A stretch of DNA of 10,557 nucleotides. Source: Nitrospinota bacterium. Lineage in GTDB: Bacteria; Nitrospinota; Nitrospinia; Nitrospinales; VA-1. Where the stretch lies: contig PCCT01000062.1 of the NCBI GenBank assembly GCA_002731985.1, positions 1 to 10,557 on the forward strand, in the 5' to 3' direction. Below are positions 1 to 6,903 of this stretch, piece by piece (the stretch's first letter is position 1; each line of letters starts with the position of its first letter). Both the position numbers and the translations under genes were made by a program. The notes below the pieces were generated by a model. It ran no database searches, was not told the DNA's origin, and saw nothing but the letters and a program-made list of their open reading frames with translations.

Positions 1-2373
1 CTCATCAATCTTTCCGTCTTTAAATTTCAAATTACCTATGTAGGTATAGTCCTGTGCCGTACCAATTTTATCACCTACTTCTAAGGTGAGGCTGAGTGCA
101 TCGCGATAATACTTTTCTGCATCGGCACGTTCCCCATTATTAAAACTTAGATTCCCCATATGACGATAATCTGTGGCGATTTCTTTTTTATTAGCTTTTT
201 TAAGTGAAATTTCCAGAGCAGCCTTAAAGTGTTCATTCGCTCTTTCCCTATATCCCCGCCCCAGGCAAAGCTCTCCGAGATTCCTGTGGTCGATGCGTTG
301 TTCCATTTCGTCTTTGAGCTGATTACTTATTTCCAGGGCTTTTTTGTAATATTCTTCCTGCTTGTTCCTGGATTTTTTCTCTGAGTAAATGCTCCCTAAA
401 ACTCGACTATCATGACAAATATTTCTTAGATCGTTAATCTCTTCGGATATCTTAAGAGATTCCAGCATTAGCTTCTCGCATAGGTTCCAGTCTTCTTTTT
501 GCAGGTAAAGATTGCCACGGTTTCGATAGTCTTCGGAAATTTCATATTTGTCATTTGACTTGGTGTTTATCTCCAATGAGCTCTTGTAGAATTTATCTGC
601 ATTAGCCCAGTCGTTCTTTTGCATACTCAAATTACCCATATTGCGATAATCGTTCATCAACCCTACTTCATTTCCATTTTTCTTATTGGTGCGGGTGGAT
701 TTTTTGATAATTTTTTCAGCCTCAGGGAGCTGGCCAAGCATCATAAGCACGTTAACCCTGTTTCCATAAAGTTCTGTCAGCCCCTGGGTATCATTGTTCT
801 TTTCTTTAAGCTCCATGGCTCGACTGAAACATTCTTCGGCTCCCTTAAGGTCATTCACATCCTTCAGAATGCCCCCCAGATTCTCCAGAGTGGAACTCAG
901 GCCAGCCTCGTCTTTCAATTTTTCCTGTAGCGCGGATGTTTCCCGCATTGTCGAAACAGCCTTGTCCATTTCTCCCGCCAGAAAATAAAGGTTGCCTAAT
1001 TCATCCAGAACTGCCAGCCGGGACTTGTCGTCTTTCTCCAGTTCGGGCTTCTTGAGCTCGTTCAACAACTCTTCCTGTCTGCGGCCCAGATATTTGGGTT
1101 GACCCATGATGTAGACGAGCTTGTCTTGAGCCTGTTGCAATCCCTTAGGGTCCTGCATGGCCTCAAACAATGCACTTGCTCGACTGAAAAAGATTTCTGC
1201 CTCGTGAAGGTTTTCCTTCTTCAAGTGGATATCGCCAAGGGATTCACATTGCTGGGCTATCCCGGGCCTGTTCTCCAATTGCTCCATGAGTTCTAAAGAA
1301 CTCTCGAATTGAACTCGCGCGTCGTCATAATTTTCCTGCAACAACCTCACGTTACCCAAATTAGAATAGCCTCGGGCTTCTCCCAGGGTATCGCCGAGTT
1401 CTGCCATGAGCCCTAAGGATTGACTGTAATGCTCCCATGCGTTATCCAATTCTTTTTTATGCAGGCAGATGTTACCCAAACTACCCAGCAGATAGGATTG
1501 GCGACGCTTATCCTGCCCTGTTTGAATGATTTCCAACGCACGCTTGCAATATCCTTCGGCTTTATCGAACTGCTCTGGCTGACCCGAATATCCAAGCTGA
1601 AGTAAAATTCCAGCTAGATTGCCCATGCATATTCCGGATGAACGCTTGTCGCCCAATTCCTCAAACAATTTGATAGATTTCGAAATCACGTCTGCGGCCT
1701 TCTCCATGTTACGACCCTGGTAATACAATTCTTCAAGATCCTGATATTTAGTCAGAATCTCCTTTGTCTTCCCAGCCTGCCGCAATGACTCTATTTCAAC
1801 GAGTAAGCTTTTTTCTTTACTCTCAACGTATTTAGGATGTTTTTGCAGATCAATCAGCTTGTCCTCGATCTGTTTGATTCGGTCTTTGTGCTTTTCTGAG
1901 TCGAGAAATGTCTTGGCGCGATTAAAATAATCTTCTGCCGCATCCAGGTCGTCCTTTTTCAGGCTCACGTTTCCCAGGTTTTCGTTATAGATGCTCTGGC
2001 CTTCTGTGTCGTTGGCCTGCTCAAGGAGTTTTAACGCTTTTTTATAAGTTTCATCGGCTTCGTCTAACTTGCCTTTGTAAAAGAGAACACTTCCCAGATT
2101 ACCAAGGGAACTCTCAATTCCTCTGAGATCATTTACTTTCTCCATGTACGTCAGTGCTTTGCTGTAATATTCTTCAGCCTTATCCAATCGACGACTCTGA
2201 AAACAAAGATTACCAAGGTTCCCCTGCACGTAGGCCTGCCCCTGTTCGTCCCCGCACTGTTCCATTAGCTTTAAGGCCTGGAGAAAATTGGATTCTGCTT
2301 CCGAAAGATTGTTCTGCTTCAAACAATCCAACGCAATTTTTTCGTACTTCCTGCCCTCTTCAATTTCCGCCAT
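1..2373 (-). CDS. Long TPR-repeat protein, C-terminus beyond left edge
   Basis: An open frame of 791 codons runs without a stop from ATG at 2373-2371 to the left edge. It contains about 18 tetratricopeptide units, mostly spaced 40 residues apart, each with an N-L-G-N-L type helix A and a helix B like A-E-x-Y-Y-x-x-A-L (starting near residues 12, 52, 92, 132, 212, 250, 290, 330, 372, 457, 497, 537, 577, 617, 657, 697, 737, 777). Two breaks, near 155-210 and 415-455, share a PKY motif and look like copies of one spacer. No signal peptide or membrane segment is visible, so it is probably a cytoplasmic protein-interaction scaffold. The start is supported by AAGG 9 nt upstream and by an in-frame stop 15 codons upstream. 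A consensus promoter precedes it. Proteins of this repeat type may carry an effector domain (for example CHAT) after the repeats, but that part is outside the window. The TPR call is very secure; the function is unknown. Confidence 0.93.
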   Translation of the reverse strand, partial: MAEIEEGRKYEKIALDCLKQNNLSEAESNFLQALKLMEQCGDEQGQAYVQGNLGNLCFQSRRLDKAEEYYSKALTYMEKVNDLRGIESSLGNLGSVLFYKGKLDEADETYKKALKLLEQANDTEGQSIYNENLGNVSLKKDDLDAAEDYFNRAKTFLDSEKHKDRIKQIEDKLIDLQKHPKYVESKEKSLLVEIESLRQAGKTKEILTKYQDLEELYYQGRNMEKAADVISKSIKLFEELGDKRSSGICMGNLAGILLQLGYSGQPEQFDKAEGYCKRALEIIQTGQDKRRQSYLLGSLGNICLHKKELDNAWEHYSQSLGLMAELGDTLGEARGYSNLGNVRLLQENYDDARVQFESSLELMEQLENRPGIAQQCESLGDIHLKKENLHEAEIFFSRASALFEAMQDPKGLQQAQDKLVYIMGQPKYLGRRQEELLNELKKPELEKDDKSRLAVLDELGNLYFLAGEMDKAVSTMRETSALQEKLKDEAGLSSTLENLGGILKDVNDLKGAEECFSRAMELKEKNNDTQGLTELYGNRVNVLMMLGQLPEAEKIIKKSTRTNKKNGNEVGLMNDYRNMGNLSMQKNDWANADKFYKSSLEINTKSNDKYEISEDYRNRGNLYLQKEDWNLCEKLMLESLKISEEINDLRNICHDSRVLGSIYSEKKSRNKQEEYYKKALEISNQLKDEMEQRIDHRNLGELCLGRGYRERANEHFKAALEISLKKANKKEIATDYRHMGNLSFNNGERADAEKYYRDALSLTLEVGDKIGTAQDYTYIGNLKFKDGKIDE

Positions 2374-2393
2374 TTGGGATTGCCTTCGTAGGG

Positions 2394-2474
2394 TTAGTTT
2401 TTCAGAAATAACTGATTAGCTTTGTCGTTGATCTCAGCGAAAAAAGCCTGTAATTCTGTCAGGGGACAACTCAT
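2394..2474 (-). CDS. 26-codon leader ORF upstream of the TPR gene
   Basis: A short ORF begins with ATG at 2474-2472 and ends with TAA at 2396-2394, 20 nt before the TPR start and in another frame. It lies wholly inside the predicted 5' leader of the TPR mRNA. The product would be an amphipathic, helix-like peptide (core L-T-E-L-Q-A-F-F-A-E-I-N-D-K) with one Cys at residue 3. No Shine-Dalgarno sequence precedes it, which argues against strong translation. It could be a regulatory leader peptide, the remnant of an older N-terminus lost by frameshift, or chance. Its L-x-x-L-x-A-F-F pattern loosely recalls Nif11-type leader peptides, but it is far too short to assign. Confidence 0.3.
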   Translation of the reverse strand: MSCPLTELQAFFAEINDKANQLFLKN

Positions 2475-2497
2475 TGTATTTAAGGAATAAGTTTGGA

Positions 2498-2526
2498 ATT
2501 ATAAAGTTTCCAGTTTCTCCTGTCAA
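2498..2526 (-). promoter_or_regulatory. Consensus sigma70 promoter for the TPR gene
   Basis: On the minus strand, TTGACA (2526-2521) and TATAAT (2503-2498) are separated by exactly 17 nt. Both hexamers match the sigma70 consensus perfectly. The predicted start near 2491 gives a leader of about 117 nt before the TPR ATG. Confidence 0.8.
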
Positions 2527-2553
2527 ATATACTATTCACTAAATTTGGAAACG

Positions 2554-2570
2554 AAAAACCGGGGTCCGGG
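2554..2570 (-). terminator. Weak intrinsic terminator candidate after the radical SAM gene
   Basis: Read on the minus strand, a CCGG-ACC-CCGG mini-hairpin is followed by five T residues, about 90 nt after the radical SAM stop and just before the TPR promoter. The stem is only 4 bp, so this is a weak candidate. It would nevertheless separate the two minus-strand genes into different transcripts. Confidence 0.25.
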
Positions 2571-2659
2571 CGCTTGCAAAACTCAAGAAAATATGGCTGG
2601 AGGACAGGTCGCATATGCGCCTCTCATGAGCCCTCTGATGGCTGATTTTTCCAGATTAT

Positions 2660-4498
2660 CTACAGGTTGGCGTTGTGAGGTAGTGCAAGAGTCAGGTATT
2701 TGCCCTTTTCTCCGTACAGAATGCCCATTTCTTCCAGTTGCTGGACCGCATTTTCGGCTGCATCTTCCTCTTCTGCCCCCAATTCCTGGGTATGCTTTTT
2801 GATCTGGTCCAGGGTTTTTGGAGATTCGTTGCAAAATAGCAGGGTCCAGGCTGGTGGTCCTTCAAATCTTTTTTTAACGGTGTTGCCTGCCGACCTGTCA
2901 TCGTAGACGGTCACGAAGTTCATTGATTTGGTAAATATCAGGTAAGGCAAATCATCGGACTGGTGTCTTTCCTTCCATTCCTGAGCGGTGTGGAGTAATT
3001 CGCTTCTTAATTCGGGATCAATTTTATTTTCTGACGTAAATTCGAAATCGTAAGCAATTTTGAACAGGTCGATATCGGGCGAATCGTAAACATACGGATA
3101 GGCCTCTCCCGGTGCTTTAATTTTGACTCCGTATTCTTCGGGACGAGCGTAATATGGGCTGAACCGCTCCAGGTAAAGGTCGCCAACACATTCCGGCGGG
3201 GGCAGGTGAAATAGAAGTTTGATCAAATCGATTTGATTACGATAATCTTCATCGGTCTCACCGGGGAATCCGATCAGTATATTCCAGTTCACCGCGATCC
3301 CGTAATACATCGCCCATTTCATGCAGAGAATATTTTGTAGCGGTCGTACGCCTTTATCCATTGCCATCAACTGATTCAGGCTGAAGCTTTCGATCCCGGG
3401 TTGAATCACATTAGCCCCGCCATGGGCAAGTGACTTGATCTGCTGTTTAGTAAGGTTGCTTTTCACTTCGATAAAAAACTGGAGGTCGAAATTGTTGTGG
3501 GCCATTTCTCCGAAGATGCCATCGATGTATTTCAGTTCCAGAATATTATCCACAAGCCTGAACCGGAAAGAGTCGTAGCGTTGCGCCAGATAGGCAATAT
3601 CGGCCTGAACCTGATCGATCGGTTTAGATCTGAATTCCATGGTATTGGCATTCAGCCCGCAGAAAGTGCAGTGATGCTTCTCCCCCCACCAGCAACCCCG
3701 GGCTGTCTCGTATAGAATGATCGGGTTTTCCAGCAGTGGCGAGTTGGGGTCGATCTGCCGCAACTGCTCGAAAAAATCATCGTAATCAGGCGGAGCGTTT
3801 TCACTGAAGTCATTTAACAGTTCGTGATTGTCTTCATAAACTATTTCTCTACCATCCCTGTGCACGACTCCTTTCGGAGGAGTTTCACCTTTTTCCAGGG
3901 ACTCCATAAGGGGAACCAATACACCTTCGGCTTCACCGGGAACGACAAAATCAATCCAGGGAAACACGCGAAAATATTCCAATCCCATTTCATCTTCGAA
4001 ATTGGAACCGCCAAACATGATCTTAACGGATGGATGCTTCTCTTTAATCAGTTTGGCCAGTGTGATGCTTGCAACGTTCTGATTGAAGGTCGAGGAAAAC
4101 CCTATAACGTCGTATTGACCCCAGTCACCGGCCTCAACCGCCCATTGAAGAAATTCTGGAACCATTTTTGTTTTGACGTCTATCAAAAATTCGCGCGGGC
4201 GGTCAATGGACTGGCAAATTTCTTCGATATGAGAATCAAAATGGTTCATGTAGTCCTGATTATTAGGATTCTCGCCAAACAGAAGATGCGAAAAAAGCCA
4301 CTCGCCGACGAGAAACCTTTTTTCACAGAGCTTGTTATAAACAGGCATCCCCAACTGGTGGGCAAAGTGAAGGTTCAGATAATGGCTCTTCACCGGCCAG
4401 CCTTTGGATTTGAGCAAAGTGGAAAGGGTCCCTAACTGGATGGATGGGTAGATATGGAACCCGAAGGGCATATTTATCAAAGCAATATTTAATGACAT
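2660..4498 (-). CDS. B12-type radical SAM enzyme, RiPP-maturation-like
   Basis: The protein has 612 residues. The N-terminus (I-N-M-P-F, then G-W-P-V-K-S-H-Y-L-N-L and L-V-G-E-W-L-F near residues 33-69) matches my recollection of the RiPP-maturation radical SAM protein 1 family. Residues 125-200 form a cobalamin-binding-like Rossmann segment (YDVIGFSSTF, IMFGG, VVPGEAEG). The 4Fe-4S cluster motif is C269-X7-C277-X2-C280 within RGCWWGEKHHCTFCGLN. The barrel continues to about residue 450, with N-W-N-I-L-I-G-F-P-G-E-T-D-E-D at 404-417. Residues 550-605 look like a small winged helix. Members of this family lie near ribosomal peptide precursors and are thought to modify them, often as C-methyltransferases; the reaction here is unknown. 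The ATG at 4498 has no Shine-Dalgarno sequence. The gene is divergent from the 664-aa gene, and no clear precursor is adjacent. The family call is confident; the substrate is not known. Confidence 0.88.
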   Translation of the reverse strand: MSLNIALINMPFGFHIYPSIQLGTLSTLLKSKGWPVKSHYLNLHFAHQLGMPVYNKLCEKRFLVGEWLFSHLLFGENPNNQDYMNHFDSHIEEICQSIDRPREFLIDVKTKMVPEFLQWAVEAGDWGQYDVIGFSSTFNQNVASITLAKLIKEKHPSVKIMFGGSNFEDEMGLEYFRVFPWIDFVVPGEAEGVLVPLMESLEKGETPPKGVVHRDGREIVYEDNHELLNDFSENAPPDYDDFFEQLRQIDPNSPLLENPIILYETARGCWWGEKHHCTFCGLNANTMEFRSKPIDQVQADIAYLAQRYDSFRFRLVDNILELKYIDGIFGEMAHNNFDLQFFIEVKSNLTKQQIKSLAHGGANVIQPGIESFSLNQLMAMDKGVRPLQNILCMKWAMYYGIAVNWNILIGFPGETDEDYRNQIDLIKLLFHLPPPECVGDLYLERFSPYYARPEEYGVKIKAPGEAYPYVYDSPDIDLFKIAYDFEFTSENKIDPELRSELLHTAQEWKERHQSDDLPYLIFTKSMNFVTVYDDRSAGNTVKKRFEGPPAWTLLFCNESPKTLDQIKKHTQELGAEEEDAAENAVQQLEEMGILYGEKGKYLTLALPHNANL

Positions 4499-4504
4499 GA
4501 GCGC

Positions 4505-4510
4505 ATTGTA
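4505..4510 (-). promoter_or_regulatory. Possible -10 box for a leaderless radical SAM transcript
   Basis: TACAAT on the minus strand ends 6 nt before the radical SAM ATG, which would place transcription initiation at or beside the A of the ATG. The absence of any Shine-Dalgarno sequence fits a leaderless mRNA. The matching -35 (TTCTCC at 17-nt spacing) is poor, so this is tentative. Confidence 0.3.
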
Positions 4511-4538
4511 GCAGTTAACATTTTATGGGAGAAGTTTT

Positions 4539-4566
4539 TATTGAAGACCGCGAACGGTTTTCAATA
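4539..4566. repeat. 12-bp-stem inverted repeat in the divergent intergenic region
   Basis: TATTGAAGACCG and CGGTTTTCAATA flank the 4-nt loop CGAA. Eleven of 12 pairs are Watson-Crick and one is a G-T pair. On the minus strand the loop reads TTCG. It lies 41 nt upstream of the radical SAM ATG. No gene is visible whose transcript it would end, so it is more likely an operator for a dimeric regulator or a 5'-leader hairpin than a terminator. Confidence 0.6.
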
Positions 4567-4763
4567 TCTTTCTTAGGTAGACAGAGGAGGTATTTCGTAA
4601 GTTAAAGTTACAATGACGACCATCATATAGTAAGGGATATAAGTTCTGACTCTTAACCGTGATCAAATTTCAGCAATTGGTTCTTTGACTGCTTTCTATA
4701 ATGTGTAAGCAATAAGCCAACCTTATATAGCCATTTATAAATATCCATTTCCACCACTCTTCA
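4567..4763. other. AT-rich intergenic stretch without a recognised gene
   Basis: This is the rest of the 334-bp gap between the divergent radical SAM and 664-aa genes. It contains an isolated TATAAT at 4697-4702 without a good -35 and a GAGGAGG sequence near 4585 with no start codon at a suitable distance. I see no tRNA, riboswitch or credible small ORF here. Confidence 0.4.
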
Positions 4764-4793
4764 TTGACAGGAGGCGATTAGGCTCTCTATAAT
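4764..4793 (+). promoter_or_regulatory. Sigma70 promoter for the 664-aa gene
   Basis: TTGACA at 4764-4769 and TATAAT at 4788-4793 are both perfect consensus hexamers with an 18-nt spacer. Initiation near 4800 gives a short leader of about 33 nt that contains the ribosome binding site at 4821-4825. Confidence 0.75.
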
Positions 4794-4820
4794 CAGCGTT
4801 TTTATTAATTCTAAGAATTT

Positions 4821-4825
4821 GAGGG
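4821..4825 (+). promoter_or_regulatory. Ribosome binding site fixing the GTG start at 4833
   Basis: GAGGG is followed by 7 nt and then GTG. This spacing is near ideal and no in-frame ATG competes nearby, so the GTG start is well supported. Confidence 0.7.
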
Positions 4826-4832
4826 ATATCCT

Positions 4833-6827
4833 GTGCTGGAGAAAAAAATCCGAGCGGCTTTGTCACGTCCTGGCTCTTTTTCGTTTGATGGCAATGCGGC
4901 TTCTGCCAAGTCTATCAGCGATAACTTTGCTCAACATAATGTAACGAAACTAGACGGCGCCACTTTTGTGCACGGTGGCGATGCACCGAGTGTTGCCAAT
5001 ACGCGCGTCAAGGTGTACCCGACGGGACACATGGCCTTCTACAATGCCGAAGGTCGCCGGTTTCTGGGGACTGACCCGGGCGGGCACCCTCTGCATGAAG
5101 CCAAGTGGAGCAAGGACCCGTCTACGGGTGAAACCTGTCTGGAGAAGGCGCGCATGCAACTGGACTCTTTGCAATGGGTTGGCATTCAACCTCGCTCGCG
5201 GACTTTTCAGTCGCAGATAGATATCAAGGGTCAGCCGGGATGGGAGGAGATGACTCTGGAGTTTCTCCGCGAGAAAGCCGCCGAAGTCTGGCGGGTCCCT
5301 GTATCGGAGGTGAATTACTTCTACAAGGAAGGCAATCTGGAATCGCTTGGCGATGGCAAATACAACGTCAAGCTAACGAAGGATTCGCTCTTCGCTTTAC
5401 CCGATGGGAACTTTGACGGTCGAAAAGTATTCTTAAGCTTCATGTTTCAGGTCAACTGGGCAAGGCTGGATATCATCCCTGTTGTGGAGTTATTTCAGTC
5501 CACTCTACCGGGAAGTGGTGGCGCCGCTTTTGAGTTCTTATGGGGAATTTATGAAGATCAATCGCGTGAGGAGGCGTTGGACACTCTTCGCTATCGCGGG
5601 CTTCCCACCTATCCTTCCACGGCGGCCTATAACATCTTCGCGTCCTTTTTCATCCCCAAGGCTCCTGAAGGGGAAGAAGATATTTTACGGGTATTCATGG
5701 ACACCAACCGGTCGCATGAAATCACATGGACACCACAGTCTAATCCTCCATGGCGATACTTTAATGACATGTCTAAAATTTGCCTGACAGTCCACAACGG
5801 ATGTATCTACAAAGTCACCTGCTACGATGAGACTAATCCAATTCCTTACGTCAACCGGTCGATCGGCGGCAACCCGTCTTGTCAGAGAGAGGTGCAGGTC
5901 TCGTCCCGAGCTTTTTTCCTGGTGGATGGGGAAGAACGAAAAGAATTTTCATTTCATCCGGACTGGAATGTCAAACCACAAACTGATTTACCGGCGAAAA
6001 TCCCGGATTATCCGTACAGCTGGACATGGTTTTTTAATGGCTTCGCTCCGGAGACGGACATCATTAAATCAATTTACACCGTTCCTTTTTATCCGGAAGG
6101 AGACGCTGAAATAGAGGAACCTGCTTTGCAACCGCTGGCGCTGGATCAAATCATTTATTATATGGAGATGGCGCCGGGAATGTCCGCCAGATTGGAAAAA
6201 GTCGAGCGTGTTCTGGTGCATACCTTCGACATGGTCATCGCCGGATGTATTGATTGTACTCATGAGCGTGAATACACGGTCCTATACAGCGACCCGGAGT
6301 TGGCCCAGAAAAACGCGCATCAGTTATGGGACTATGCCGCGAAACGAAATCAGTTGGACAATTTGAAAAAGGTTTCTTTCCTGCCTGAAAGAAAGCATCT
6401 TGAAGAAGTCTATAATGACAAGTACGGGATGATCTTTAAATGGATTCCCATGTTTTACTTTCAAGACCGAGGGGTGTGCGAACAGATACTGGCTTCATCA
6501 GTGCGCGCGCTTTTACCTGGCGGCATTTTATTTCTGGTGGGACCAAAACCGATCAGAGGACTGTTCGATCACTATGGCCTCGATTGCTTGTATGATGATC
6601 TAATGATGAATATGCCATTTTACCGACAGCACCTGAAAATGTGCCCGCAAAATCAAATCAATCAGGACATCGCAGTTTTTCTGGCTGTGAAGCGGGGTGG
6701 CTCAGAGGAACAAAACGAACCGGAGGCTGAAATGCCCCAGCCTTCATCCCAACCTGAGCCTGAACCACAAGCGGACTTAACCTCAGAACCCAATATTCCT
6801 CTGCGCGGGTTTAATCGGGATGAGTAG
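4833..6827 (+). CDS. Uncharacterised 664-aa protein with degenerate methyltransferase-like C-terminal region
   Basis: I do not recognise residues 1-450, a soluble, aromatic-rich segment with no signal peptide or clear membrane helix. Residues 455-620 have the order of a class I SAM-methyltransferase fold: a strand and acidic-loop-like YTVLYSDPELAQKNAHQL (481-498), VSFLP (514-518), a motif IV-like YGMIFKWIPMFYF (531-543), then ALLPGGILFLVGP (559-571), the common strand-turn after motif IV. The glycine-rich motif I (GxGxG) expected before residue 480 is absent; VLVHTFDMVIAGCIDC (460-475) stands there instead. The domain may therefore be a pseudo-methyltransferase or a different Rossmann fold. 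The tail (622-664) is rich in Pro and Glu and likely disordered. The gene has its own consensus promoter and is divergent from the radical SAM gene, so a shared pathway is possible but unproven. The coding call is secure; the function is unknown. Confidence 0.9.
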   Translation: MLEKKIRAALSRPGSFSFDGNAASAKSISDNFAQHNVTKLDGATFVHGGDAPSVANTRVKVYPTGHMAFYNAEGRRFLGTDPGGHPLHEAKWSKDPSTGETCLEKARMQLDSLQWVGIQPRSRTFQSQIDIKGQPGWEEMTLEFLREKAAEVWRVPVSEVNYFYKEGNLESLGDGKYNVKLTKDSLFALPDGNFDGRKVFLSFMFQVNWARLDIIPVVELFQSTLPGSGGAAFEFLWGIYEDQSREEALDTLRYRGLPTYPSTAAYNIFASFFIPKAPEGEEDILRVFMDTNRSHEITWTPQSNPPWRYFNDMSKICLTVHNGCIYKVTCYDETNPIPYVNRSIGGNPSCQREVQVSSRAFFLVDGEERKEFSFHPDWNVKPQTDLPAKIPDYPYSWTWFFNGFAPETDIIKSIYTVPFYPEGDAEIEEPALQPLALDQIIYYMEMAPGMSARLEKVERVLVHTFDMVIAGCIDCTHEREYTVLYSDPELAQKNAHQLWDYAAKRNQLDNLKKVSFLPERKHLEEVYNDKYGMIFKWIPMFYFQDRGVCEQILASSVRALLPGGILFLVGPKPIRGLFDHYGLDCLYDDLMMNMPFYRQHLKMCPQNQINQDIAVFLAVKRGGSEEQNEPEAEMPQPSSQPEPEPQADLTSEPNIPLRGFNRDE

Positions 6828-6834
6828 GGGATCA

Positions 6835-6863
6835 TTCTAAATGGTGTATATTGCTGATATAAT
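6835..6863 (+). promoter_or_regulatory. Extended -10 promoter for the receiver-symporter pair
   Basis: TGATATAAT (6855-6863) is a perfect extended -10 element (TG-n-TATAAT). The -35 at 17-nt spacing, TTCTAA (6835-6840), matches only partly, as is usual with extended -10 promoters. Initiation near 6870 precedes the receiver ATG by about 34 nt. The gap after the 664-aa stop is only 76 nt, so read-through could also contribute. Confidence 0.55.
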
Positions 6864-6893
6864 ATCGTAGCCATCCTGATCCGAACTACAATT

Positions 6894-6897
6894 GGAG
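6894..6897 (+). promoter_or_regulatory. Ribosome binding site choosing ATG 6904 over TTG 6892
   Basis: GGAG lies 6 nt upstream of ATG 6904. An upstream in-frame TTG at 6892 overlaps this site and has no binding site of its own, so ATG 6904 is preferred. Confidence 0.65.
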
Positions 6898-6903
6898 TCG
6901 GTC

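Noticed and set aside
619..930. 103-codon plus-strand ORF opposite the TPR gene
   Set aside because: It is antisense to regular TPR repeats, with composition expected from a shadow frame and no start signals.
2583..2834. Minus-strand ORF ending in a short Cys- and Pro-containing tail after the radical SAM gene, considered as a precursor peptide
   Set aside because: Most of it overlaps the radical SAM 3' end in another frame. The 14-residue tail from the internal ATG near 2627 has poorly spaced start signals and no leader-like region.
3824..4435. 203-codon plus-strand ORF inside the radical SAM gene
   Set aside because: It lies wholly antisense to a strongly recognisable enzyme, has no ribosome binding site or family features, and reads like reverse-strand shadow sequence.
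4583..4630. Strong GAGGAGG followed by a small ORF starting ATG at 4613
   Set aside because: The ORF encodes only five residues and the Shine-Dalgarno-like sequence is too far from the ATG.
6828..6903. Possible riboswitch (for example glycine) upstream of the receiver-symporter unit
   Set aside because: The gap is only 76 nt and contains no aptamer-like conserved segments.
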